Shown: positions 56,134 through 64,000 of the stretch, in pieces | Layout of the letters: every line of letters begins with the position of its first letter | Position numbering within the stretch: the first letter of the stretch is position 1 | Source: Actinomycetota bacterium | Lineage (GTDB): Bacteria > Actinomycetota > Thermoleophilia > Solirubrobacterales > Solirubrobacteraceae | Direction: 5' to 3' | NCBI GenBank assembly: GCA_005884115.1 | Contig: VAXW01000003.1 | Coordinates: 248,001 to 312,000 of the forward strand | DNA length: 64,000 bases | The notes under the pieces: model-generated | What the model saw: the letters and a program-made list of their open reading frames with translations, nothing else | The model's database searches: none | Told to the model about the DNA's origin: nothing | Program-made: the position numbers and the translations under genes

Positions 56134-58007
56134 TACGTTGTCCTCTTCGATAGCAGCCACAGCACACCCGTGTGTTCCAGGCCCGCGAGCCGCGAGACGT
56201 CGAGTGCGTTCGCGCGCACCCAGCGCGCCGGAATCGAGCAGGCGGCGTCGCCCGGCAGGTGGCGGCGCGGGCAGGAGGAGTCGAGCACGGCGTAGCGCAC
56301 AGCATCTTCGGCGATCAGCCGCCTGAGCCTCGGCACGCTCGTAAAGACGCGACCGTTGTAGGTGGTGAGCACCAGCACCGGGCGCACGTCCTGCACGATC
56401 AGCGAGCCGATCTCGGTCGCCGACTGCGCCGCCAACTCATAGCGCGCGGCGCCCTGGTGGGCGCGCAGGTAGGCGCTGAGCTTCAGTTGCTCCTGCCGGG
56501 GAAGTGCGCCCACATGGCCGGCGTCGCCGATGCCCTCGTTGATCGCTCTCACATCCACGGCCAGCGGGAGCGAGAAGACGGCGGCGATTGCCAGCACGAG
56601 CGTGGCGGCGGCTCGCGGCTCCTGCAGGCGCCCCGCCGCAGCCGAGGACACGGCGAGCCGCCCAGCGGCGAGTGCGGCGGCGCACAGCGCGGCCGCCAGC
56701 GTGATCCACCACACCAGCGTGAACCCGTACTCGAGGCGCTGCACGTAGAAGACCGTCGCCGCGAGCGCTGCGATGAGCGCGAGCAGGCGCGCACGCCCTC
56801 CAGGCGCGGCGGCCCAGACGATCCCGATCCCGAGCAGCGCGGCGACAGCCGGCGTGAAGCCCTCGACGTAGCGAGGGTGAAGGCGCGCCATCGCGCTGAA
56901 GATCACCACGCCGGTCAGCGCCCACACGGCGAGACCGGCGGCGAGCGCACGCCTGGCGCGCTCCGGGCGCCGCGCTTGGCGTGGCGGGGAGGCTGCGCCT
57001 CCCGAGCCCGCGCCGCGATACAGGCTCAGCGCCAGCGCCGGCGCGCCCAGCACGATCGCGATCAGGAGCATGAGCCCCAGCCGCTGCCCCGACAGCGGGC
57101 CGATGCGGGCGAGCAGCCGCGTGGGGGAGGGGGGGACGATCGGGATGCGGTCGCGCTGGGCCTGGGTAGCCTGCGGGTAGCGCTGCCCGCGCTGAAAGAC
57201 GGGAAACTGGCCTTCCACGGGCTTGCCGCTGATGCGGTCGGTGCCGTTGAAGACGAAGGCCGCGTTCCACGCGCTGCCGTTCGTCGAGCCGATCGCCCAC
57301 GGACGCTCTCCGGCCGGAAAGAGAAGCGTTGCGGTCAGCCACGAGAGCGCCACCGCCACATACACGGCGGCTGCCGCGCCAGACTGCATCAGGCGCCTGC
57401 GGCGCGTCCCCGGCAGTCCGAGGTAGCCGATCAGCGCGAGGCCGGGCAGCGCCACGAGCGACTCCAAGAGCTTCACGTCGAAGGCGAGGCCGAGCGCAGC
57501 GGCCCCCGCCAGCAGCCAGCGCGTGCGTCCGCTGCTGCAGGCGCGCGCGATCAGGACCAGCGCGAGCACGCTCAGCGCCATCATGACGGCGTCCATCGTG
57601 TCGCTGCGCGCCGTGATCACCTCGATCGGCAGCACCGCGAGCGCCGCCGCCGCGGCCAGCCCGGCGCTCGTGCTCCACAGCTCCTCGACGGCCGTGAACA
57701 GCAGCGGGACCGCGGCGGTGCCCGCGAGCGCCTGCGGCAGCCTGAGCGTCGTCGAGGAGAAGCCGAACACCTTGACGCTCGCGACCTGCAGCCAGAGGTC
57801 GACGGGCGGCTTGTCGATCGAGACGCTGCCCCCGGGCTCGAAGGCTCCGAAGAAGAAGTTGTGCCACGAGAGCCCCATGCTCCGCACCGCGGCGTCATAG
57901 AAGGGGTCGGGCGCCACCTTGCTCAGATCGAGGAGTCGCAGCAGCAGCGCCGCGGCCGTGAGCAGCGCGAGAATCACCCACTTGCGCTGTCGCGCGCCCG
58001 TTCCCAC
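56133..58007 (-). CDS. GT39/ArnT-like multi-TM glycosyltransferase
   Basis: Multi-TM; DPFYDAAVRSMGLSWHNFFFGAFEPGGSVSIDKPPVDLWLQ; HPRYVEGFTPAVAAL; start codon uncertain. Confidence 0.82.
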   Translation of the reverse strand: MGTGARQRKWVILALLTAAALLLRLLDLSKVAPDPFYDAAVRSMGLSWHNFFFGAFEPGGSVSIDKPPVDLWLQVASVKVFGFSSTTLRLPQALAGTAAVPLLFTAVEELWSTSAGLAAAAALAVLPIEVITARSDTMDAVMMALSVLALVLIARACSSGRTRWLLAGAAALGLAFDVKLLESLVALPGLALIGYLGLPGTRRRRLMQSGAAAAVYVAVALSWLTATLLFPAGERPWAIGSTNGSAWNAAFVFNGTDRISGKPVEGQFPVFQRGQRYPQATQAQRDRIPIVPPSPTRLLARIGPLSGQRLGLMLLIAIVLGAPALALSLYRGAGSGGAASPPRQARRPERARRALAAGLAVWALTGVVIFSAMARLHPRYVEGFTPAVAALLGIGIVWAAAPGGRARLLALIAALAATVFYVQRLEYGFTLVWWITLAAALCAAALAAGRLAVSSAAAGRLQEPRAAATLVLAIAAVFSLPLAVDVRAINEGIGDAGHVGALPRQEQLKLSAYLRAHQGAARYELAAQSATEIGSLIVQDVRPVLVLTTYNGRVFTSVPRLRRLIAEDAVRYAVLDSSCPRRHLPGDAACSIPARWVRANALDVSRLAGLEHTGVLWLLSKRTT

Positions 58008-58030
58008 GAGCGGGACGTTAACCTGCGCGC

Positions 58031-58243
58031 GTGGTGGCTGACCCCGGTGACAGCGACGAGGCCGCTGAGGGCGCGGAGAGGACACGCGAGTGCATGGCCT
58101 GTGGCGGCAGCGGGCGTGTGGTCTCCAACCTCGGAGGGGCACCGAGCTCGGTGCCCTGCCCTTGGTGTGAAGGCAGAGGTATGCGCCTCAGCGATGTCGA
58201 TGCGCAAGCACATTGGCGTGAGGACGCGAACGCCGACTCCTGA
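58031..58243 (+). CDS. Small DnaJ-type zinc-finger protein
   Basis: CMACGGSGRVVSNLGGAPSSVPCPWCEGRGM (two CxxCxGxG-type repeats). Confidence 0.6.
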   Translation: MVADPGDSDEAAEGAERTRECMACGGSGRVVSNLGGAPSSVPCPWCEGRGMRLSDVDAQAHWREDANADS

Positions 58244-58428
58244 GCGGCTGCCATCTGCACGCGCGCTTGCAATGTCAGCTTTGCACCGAGTTACCGCTCG
58301 CGCCTAGTCTTGCGGGCAGCTCACGTGAACCTCGCTGCCTAAGACACCGCCGCGCGGCCAGCCCGTTTGGGCAATACGTCCAAGTCACTCCCAGCGCTAA
58401 AGATCGCACGCGCGGGAGTCGATGCACC

Positions 58429-58590
58429 GGCTGACAAAGCCAGTATCGCGGGCCAAGGCAAAGCGCCCTAACAGGGCGTGTGACAAAGCCGGCGACTCTC
58501 ACGACTCGATCCCATGGATCGACCAAGGGGGGCGTGTCGCCACTTGCGGGCGATGGACCGAGGGCTGGCGCCCAAGAAAACCAGATCCAG
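58429..58590 (+). promoter_or_regulatory. Structured 5' leader of the first pilin gene (several strong hairpins, duplicated GACAAAGCC)
   Basis: gcgccc-taaca-gggcgt (58463-58479); tcgatcc-cat-ggatcga; ggcgac/gtcgcc (58491-58496 with 58536-58541); gacaaagcc at 58433 and 58482. Confidence 0.5.
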
Positions 58591-58598
58591 GAGGATCA

Positions 58599-59039
58599 AT
58601 GTTCAACTCACTGCGCCAGCGCTCGAAGGACGAGGGTGGTTTTACCCTTATCGAGCTTCTGGTCGTCATCCTGATCATCGGCATTCTTGCCGCGATCGCG
58701 ATTCCGTCCTTCCTGAACCAGAAGGGCAAGGCTCAGGACTCCTCCGCGAAGACGCAGGCGGCTTCGGCCCAGACCGCGATGGAGACCTACGCCACTGACC
58801 ACAACGGCTCGTACGAAGGTGCGTCCGTCGCGGAACTCCAGGCGATCGAGCCCACGCTCAAGGACAAAACCACCGCGGAACTCGAAACAGCCAAAGGCAA
58901 AGGCTCGGAAGAATACGAAGTGACCTCCAAGGCGGTCGGTTCGGGCAACAAATTCACCATCAAAATGACAGCTGGTGAAGTTGCACGGAGCTGCACCACC
59001 GAAAAGAAGGGTGGCTGCCCCGCCGGCGGCAAATGGTAA
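58599..59039 (+). CDS. Type IV pilin (major pilin candidate)
   Basis: RBS aggagg; prepilin site DEGG|FTLIELLVVILIIGILAAIAIPSFLNQ. Confidence 0.93.
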   Translation: MFNSLRQRSKDEGGFTLIELLVVILIIGILAAIAIPSFLNQKGKAQDSSAKTQAASAQTAMETYATDHNGSYEGASVAELQAIEPTLKDKTTAELETAKGKGSEEYEVTSKAVGSGNKFTIKMTAGEVARSCTTEKKGGCPAGGKW

Positions 59040-59081
59040 GAACCGCTTGCTCGAGCTCGCTTGAGCAACGGTGAAGGATTC

Positions 59082-59106
59082 GAGAGGCGGCCCTGGGCCG
59101 CCTCTC
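59082..59106 (+). terminator. Strong hairpin between the two pilin genes (terminator or 3'-end stabiliser)
   Basis: gagaggcggcc-ctg-ggccgcctctc, perfect 11-bp stem, followed by gtcgttgttg. Confidence 0.65.
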
Positions 59107-59188
59107 GTCGTTGTTGCGGCCGGCCAAGTCGTCGGCAACCCCAACTGCCTGACTTCAGGAAACTGACGTTTCGCCCGATAGGGGTCCC

Positions 59189-59650
59189 ATGCCAACCCGC
59201 GCAGGCGCGCTGTCTGTCATCCGTACCCGCATGAGCGAGGACGGCGGGTTCACGCTCATCGAGCTGCTCGTCGTGATCCTCATCATCGGGATCCTCGCCG
59301 GGATCGCGATCCCCAACTTCATCAACCAGACCCACAAGGCCAGCGACGGAGCCGCCAAGGTGCTGGTGCGCACGGCCGAGACCGCCGCCGAGAGCTACGC
59401 GACCGATCACGGTGGTGCGTACACAGGGATGAGCGTCGCCGAACTGCAGGCGATCGAGCCGACGCTGAAGGAAAAAAGCTCAGCCGAACTCCTCGTGGGT
59501 GAAGCCAACGGTGCCGGCGGCTACCTCGTCGAAGCCAAGAGCACGGGCAGCGGCCATACCTTCGCGATCGAACGCAACGGCGCGGGCGAACTCGCCCGCA
59601 CCTGCGCACCGGAAGCGCAGGGCGGCTGCCCTTCCGGGGGCTCCTGGTAG
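59189..59650 (+). CDS. Type IV pilin paralog
   Basis: EDGG|FTLIELLVVILIIGILAGIAIPNFINQ; C-term CAPEAQGGCPSGGSW matches first pilin CTTEKKGGCPAGGKW. Confidence 0.92.
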   Translation: MPTRAGALSVIRTRMSEDGGFTLIELLVVILIIGILAGIAIPNFINQTHKASDGAAKVLVRTAETAAESYATDHGGAYTGMSVAELQAIEPTLKEKSSAELLVGEANGAGGYLVEAKSTGSGHTFAIERNGAGELARTCAPEAQGGCPSGGSW

Positions 59651-59704
59651 GCACCGCCGCGAGCGGCGCTCAAGGCGGGCGGCGCGGCGACCGATCCTCG
59701 TCTC

Positions 59705-60454
59705 ATGGAGGTCACATTCGCCGGCCTGCTCGGCGCAATCGCCGGGTCCTTCCTGAACGTCGTCGCCTACCGGCTGCCGCGCAGGCAGTCGCTGGTCTCG
59801 CCCGCGTCGCGCTGCCCGCACTGCCAGACGCCGGTCAAGCCCTACGACAACGTCCCGATCGTGTCATTCATCTTGCTGCGCGGGCGCTGCCGAAGCTGCT
59901 CGGCCCCGATCCCGCTGCGCTATCCGATCATCGAGGCGCTGACGGGCGCGCTCTGCGTGGGCGTCGTGCTCGCGCACCACTCGGCGGCCTCCATTGCGCT
60001 CAGCGTGGCGCTGATCCTGCTGCTCGTGCCTGCCGCTGCGATCGACATCGAGCATCGCATCATCCCCAATCGGCTCACCGCGCTTGGTGCGGTGCTCGCG
60101 CTTGCAATCGGCCTGCTCCTGGACCCCTCGGGCGAGCCGCAGAGACTGATCGCCGGCGCGGCCGCCGGGGGTTTCCTGCTGATCGCGGCGCTTGCCTATC
60201 CGGGCGGAATGGGCATGGGAGACGTCAAGCTCGCCGGCGTCATGGGTCTGTTCCTGGGTCGCGCTATCGCGCCGGCGATCATGATCGCGCTCGTGGCCGG
60301 CGTGGCGGCCGGCATCGTGGTCATCGCACGCAAGGGCGCGCGCGAGGGCCGCAAGACGGCGGTCCCGTTCGGTCCCTTCCTCGCGCTCGGCGCGCTGGTG
60401 GCCGCGTTCGTCGGCCAGGACATCGTGAGCGCATATCTCAACCACTTCGGCTAG
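59705..60454 (+). CDS. pilD: Prepilin peptidase
   Basis: SFLNVVAYRLPR, CPHCQTPVKPYDNVPIVSFILLRGRCRSC, AAIDIEHRIIPNRLT, GMGMGDVKLAGVMGLFLG. Confidence 0.95.
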   Translation: MEVTFAGLLGAIAGSFLNVVAYRLPRRQSLVSPASRCPHCQTPVKPYDNVPIVSFILLRGRCRSCSAPIPLRYPIIEALTGALCVGVVLAHHSAASIALSVALILLLVPAAAIDIEHRIIPNRLTALGAVLALAIGLLLDPSGEPQRLIAGAAAGGFLLIAALAYPGGMGMGDVKLAGVMGLFLGRAIAPAIMIALVAGVAAGIVVIARKGAREGRKTAVPFGPFLALGALVAAFVGQDIVSAYLNHFG

Positions 60455-60587
60455 TGGCCCAAACCCGCCAGGAACAGGCGAACGGGCAACCAAGCATCTA
60501 GCTGCGCAACCGACGCTAAAGGCCACCGGGCCTGCCGCCGATACCCCACCTGCGGTCAAACGCCCGCGAACCCCCGCCTCTTCGACG

Positions 60588-61868
60588 ATGCCTCTCAACC
60601 TGAAACTTCCGCTCGGTCCCCGCTCGGGTGCCGACGTGGTCGGCCTGGACATCCAGCCCGGGTTCATCGCCGCGGCCAAGGTTCAGGTCAACGGCTCGAT
60701 CGTGACCCGGCGGGCCGCCGTCGCCGCGCTGCCGGCCGACGTCGTGCGCGAGGGCGAGGTCGTCGACGAGCGCGCGCTCAGCGAGGCGCTGCGTGAGCTG
60801 TTCGCGGGATCAGGCCTTGGCAAGCGCGTGCGCATTGGCGTCGCCAACCAGCGCACCGTCATGCGCACCCTGCAGCTGCCGCCGATGTCCGACCGCAAGG
60901 AGCTTGCTGCGGCGGTCAACTTCCAGGCGCAGGACCAGGTTCCCATGCCGCTCGCCAACGCGGTGCTCGACTTTCACTCGCTCGGCGTCATCGACACGCA
61001 CGAGGGCCCGCGTGAGCGCGTCGTCCTCGTGGCGGCGCAGCGGGACATGATCGAGCGCCTGCTGCGCGCCGTTCGCGGCGCGGGACTGCAGCCCGAGGGG
61101 GTCGACCTGTCGGCCTTCGCTCTGATCCGCTCGCTTCATCGCGGTGGCCAGGAGCGGTCCGAGCGCGTCCTGTACCTGAACGTCGACGGCTTGACGAACC
61201 TCGCGATCGCGGACGGACCGATCTGCAACTTCACACGCGTGGTCGGCGGCGGCATCGAGGCCATGGCTTCAGAGCTCGCCGAGCGGCGAGGGATCCCCGT
61301 CGCCGAGGCACGCGAACAGATCTCGGCATTCGAGCTCAACCGCCCCGAGCGCGAGCTCGAGCCCCTGGCCGAACTGGAGCCCGAGGCGGAGCTCGAGCCC
61401 GAAGAGGAGCTGGAGTCCGAGACCGAGCTCGAGCTCGAAGGGGAGCCTCGGCCGGTGCCCGACGAGGAGCAGCCGGACCTCAGCGCCGAGGAGCACGCTG
61501 CGCGCGAGGCGAGCGCGAGCTTCTCCGAGCTCGTGGCCCACGAGCACGCGCCCGAGCCTCTCGACGTGGAGCTCGACGACGAGGACGTGCGGGGCGTCAT
61601 CGAAAACGCCATCCGTGAGATCGCCAGCGACGTGCGCAACTCACTCGACTTCCACCGCGTCCAGGACCAGGGAGGCGAGGTCTCCCATGTCGTCCTGAGC
61701 GGCGCGGCGCTCGACCTGCCGGGCTTCGCCGAGTCGCTTCAGATGGCGCTCGACGTCGAGGTTCGCGCGCAGAGCGTGGAGGTGCTGGACGAGCACGCCG
61801 CCGCGAATGTCTCCCCCCACAGGCTTGCGGTTGCAGCCGGCTTGGCCGCCGCGGAGGCCCCGCGATGA
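60588..61868 (+). CDS. pilM: Type IV pilus assembly protein PilM with acidic Glu/Leu-rich insertion
   Basis: VVGLDIQPGFIAAAKV, MRTLQLPPMSDRKELAAAVNFQAQDQVPMPL; insertion ERELEPLAELEPEAELEPEEELESETELELEGEP. Confidence 0.88.
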   Translation: MPLNLKLPLGPRSGADVVGLDIQPGFIAAAKVQVNGSIVTRRAAVAALPADVVREGEVVDERALSEALRELFAGSGLGKRVRIGVANQRTVMRTLQLPPMSDRKELAAAVNFQAQDQVPMPLANAVLDFHSLGVIDTHEGPRERVVLVAAQRDMIERLLRAVRGAGLQPEGVDLSAFALIRSLHRGGQERSERVLYLNVDGLTNLAIADGPICNFTRVVGGGIEAMASELAERRGIPVAEAREQISAFELNRPERELEPLAELEPEAELEPEEELESETELELEGEPRPVPDEEQPDLSAEEHAAREASASFSELVAHEHAPEPLDVELDDEDVRGVIENAIREIASDVRNSLDFHRVQDQGGEVSHVVLSGAALDLPGFAESLQMALDVEVRAQSVEVLDEHAAANVSPHRLAVAAGLAAAEAPR

Positions 61869-62629
61869 GAGCTGTAAACCTGATCCCCTCAGACCAGCGC
61901 CGCGCGGTCAGCGCCGCCGGGCGCTCCGGCGGCGGAGCCTACGCCGTGCTCGCTGTCCTTGGCGGCTTCGCGATCCTCGCCTTCCTGTACGGCCAAGCGC
62001 ATCGCCAGGTCTCAGACCGCACCTCGCGCGCCACCTCGCTGACCGCGCGCGCACAGCGGGCGCAGGCGGCCGCGGCCCAGCTTGCCCCCTACACGAGCTT
62101 CGTCGCGCTTCGCGAACAGCGCATGCAGGCCGTCTCGCAGCTCGTGGACTCGCGCTTCGACTGGGCGCACGCCTTGCACGAGCTCGGCCGGGTGCTGCCC
62201 CACGGCGCCTCCGTGAACACGCTCGACGGGCTGATCGGCTCCTCGACGTCGGGATCGACGAGCGCGGCACCGGCCGCGAGCTCTAGCGCGAGCTCGACCT
62301 CGGCTTCCGCGAGCCAAGCTGCGAGCACGTCCGTGACCTCCGCGACGCCGCCCGGCGCTGTCCCGGTCTTCGCGGTGTCCGGCTGTGCGACGAGCCAGTC
62401 GGAGGTGGCACTCACGCTCGAGCGCCTGCGCCTGATCGACGGCGTCACCTCCGTCAGCCTGCAGAGCTCGACCGCGTCCAGCACCGGTGCGAGCTCGGGC
62501 TCGGGCGCCGGCTGCCCGCAAAACGACCCGGCCTTCGCGCTGACGATCTCATTCGACCCGCTGCCGGCGTCCGTCTCGGCTGCCAAGCCCTCGGCGGCGC
62601 TCGCCTCCAACCAGGGAGCCGCACGATGA
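61865..62629 (+). CDS. pilN: PilN-like protein
   Basis: MRAVNLIPSDQRR start, one TM, ATGA overlap with pilM. Confidence 0.78.
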   Translation: MRAVNLIPSDQRRAVSAAGRSGGGAYAVLAVLGGFAILAFLYGQAHRQVSDRTSRATSLTARAQRAQAAAAQLAPYTSFVALREQRMQAVSQLVDSRFDWAHALHELGRVLPHGASVNTLDGLIGSSTSGSTSAAPAASSSASSTSASASQAASTSVTSATPPGAVPVFAVSGCATSQSEVALTLERLRLIDGVTSVSLQSSTASSTGASSGSGAGCPQNDPAFALTISFDPLPASVSAAKPSAALASNQGAAR

Positions 62630-63390
62630 CCGCTCGTGACCGCCTCGTCCTGATTGCCCTCGCGGCGTTGGCCCTGCTCGGCGCGGTGTGGGTGCTGGCC
62701 GTATCTCCTGAGCGCAAGAAGGCCACTGAATTGAGCACGAAGGTGAACGCCGCGAGCGCCGAACTCGCGAGCGCCGAAGGCAAGCTCGCCGACGCCCGCC
62801 AGGCGCAGGCCAGCTATGCCTCAGCCTACGCCTCGATCGTCAAGCTCGGCAAAGCCGTCCCGGCTGGAGATGAAGTGCCCGCGCTCGTCTACCAGATCGC
62901 GCAGGCCTCCCACCGCCGCGACGTCAACTTCGCTTCGATCGTCGCCGGAACCGGCTCGGCTTCGAGCTCGCCGAGCGCGAGCGCGGCGAGCGCTGCCTCC
63001 GCCACGACGGCTGCAGGCTCCAGCACCGCAGCTGCGGGCTTCCAGCAGCTGCCGTTCACGTTCACCTTCGAAGGCACCTTCACCGACCTCTATCGCCTCT
63101 TTGTGCAGCTCAACCGAGCGACCGTGCGCACGTCCGGCGGCCTGGACGTGAGCGGGCGCCTGCTCACCATCCAGGGCGCAAAGCTCACGCCGGTGACGAC
63201 CTCCGCCTCGGCCAAGCCTTCCGCACGGCTCACCGGAACGATCACGGCCACCGCATATGTCCTCCCCGGAGGGCAGACCCTGACGGGTGGAGCAACGGCG
63301 TCGTCCCCGAACGGAGCCGCGACGCCCGCCTCGACGCCGGCGAGTGCAAGCTCGCCCGCCGCACCGGCCGTCGCGAGGGTGACGCCATGA
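62626..63390 (+). CDS. pilO: PilO-like protein
   Basis: N-terminal TM, coiled-coil, LPFTFTFEGTFTDLYRLFVQLNRATVRTSGGLDVSGRLLTI. Confidence 0.78.
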   Translation: MTARDRLVLIALAALALLGAVWVLAVSPERKKATELSTKVNAASAELASAEGKLADARQAQASYASAYASIVKLGKAVPAGDEVPALVYQIAQASHRRDVNFASIVAGTGSASSSPSASAASAASATTAAGSSTAAAGFQQLPFTFTFEGTFTDLYRLFVQLNRATVRTSGGLDVSGRLLTIQGAKLTPVTTSASAKPSARLTGTITATAYVLPGGQTLTGGATASSPNGAATPASTPASASSPAAPAVARVTP

Positions 63391-64000
63391 GCGACTTCTT
63401 GAACGCCATCAAGGTCGACCTGCTCGACAGCCGCCGTCGCCCGATTCTCGCGGTGCTCGTGGTCGCGCTCGTAGCGGCGCTCGCATACGCGCTGCTCGGT
63501 GGCGGCTCGAGCGCGAGCTCTCCCGCGCTCTCGCCGCTTCCTGTTCGGCCCGGCTTCTCTGGCATCCCCGTGAGCCAGGCGCCGGCCAACACCGACCAGG
63601 CAGTGGCCGAGACGACCAGCGGGGCATCCAAGCAGCGCACGGGAAGCTCGCGCGACCCGTTCGCGCCGCTACCCGGCACGGGTGTCACGACGACCTCTAC
63701 GGCCACGGCGACGAGCACGGCGAGCTCCTCGCCCGCCGGTGCGCAGTCGGGATCCTCGACCCAGGGCGGCGGTGGAACGAGCTCCGGGACCGGAACCCAG
63801 AAAGCGTCGACGCCGAGGGTCCTGATTCGCTACCACGTGACCGCGCAGTTCGGTGTCGTGCCGCCTGTCGCCGAAGGTGCGCCGCCGCAGCCGGCCGAAC
63901 TGAAGACGTACCGGCAGCTGGCGCTGAACCAGCCGCTGCCCTCCAAGGACAACGCGCAGCTGGTGTTCCTCGGAGTGGTGCTGCGCACGGGCAATGAAGC
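63387..64000 (+). CDS. Pilus-associated membrane protein (PilP-position), truncated by window end
   Basis: ATG 63387 overlapping pilO stop; MSDFLNAIKVDLLDSRRRPILAVLVVALVAALAYALLGGG; no stop before 64000; absent from ORF track. Confidence 0.65.
   Translation, partial: MSDFLNAIKVDLLDSRRRPILAVLVVALVAALAYALLGGGSSASSPALSPLPVRPGFSGIPVSQAPANTDQAVAETTSGASKQRTGSSRDPFAPLPGTGVTTTSTATATSTASSSPAGAQSGSSTQGGGGTSSGTGTQKASTPRVLIRYHVTAQFGVVPPVAEGAPPQPAELKTYRQLALNQPLPSKDNAQLVFLGVVLRTGNE

Noticed and set aside
56172-58307. 711-aa plus ORF opposite the GT39 gene
   Set aside because: Antisense shadow of a TM protein; highly charged, no domain features.
58463-58490. Firm annotation of a c-di-GMP-I (GEMM) riboswitch
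   Set aside because: Only partial resemblance; key pairings and the 3' GGGUUGCC element are not evident by eye, so kept only as a testable idea.

Overview
High-GC actinobacterial chromosome segment; gene content and order suggest Solirubrobacterales/Thermoleophilia (inference). It is mostly ordinary housekeeping and envelope DNA. Main blocks: thiD 3' end, ilvD, xerC-like recombinase plus WhiG/FliA-type sigma factor, EF-G paralog, RNase H, LCP protein, FtsW/RodA, EAL protein, Zn-ADH/ALDH, GT-C glycosyltransferases, a compact hopanoid cluster (shc-hpnC-hpnD-hpnE-hpnG-hpnH), SpoIIE phosphatase, a metal-binding lipoprotein with a Fur-family-like palindrome upstream, CHASE-GGDEF-EAL protein, hisS, mnmA, alaS, ruvX, mltG, aroE, and a type IV pilus locus (pilB-T-C, two pilins, pilD, pilM-N-O-P-like). 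The observations most worth follow-up are: (1) a 36-bp direct repeat of the 3' half of tRNA-Met(CAT) bounding a ~3.7 kb segment (35063-38825) that looks like a relic integrative element, carrying a class III cyclase fused to a YHS domain, a Met-rich micro-ORF and a decaying SnoaL-like array; (2) an IscU/NifU-like scaffold domain fused to the N-terminus of MnmA, with the third scaffold Cys missing; (3) a perfect 17-bp 7-1-7 palindrome between an orphan metal substrate-binding protein and a small Cys-containing membrane protein. All calls come from reading the sequence and the supplied ORF translations; no database search was run.
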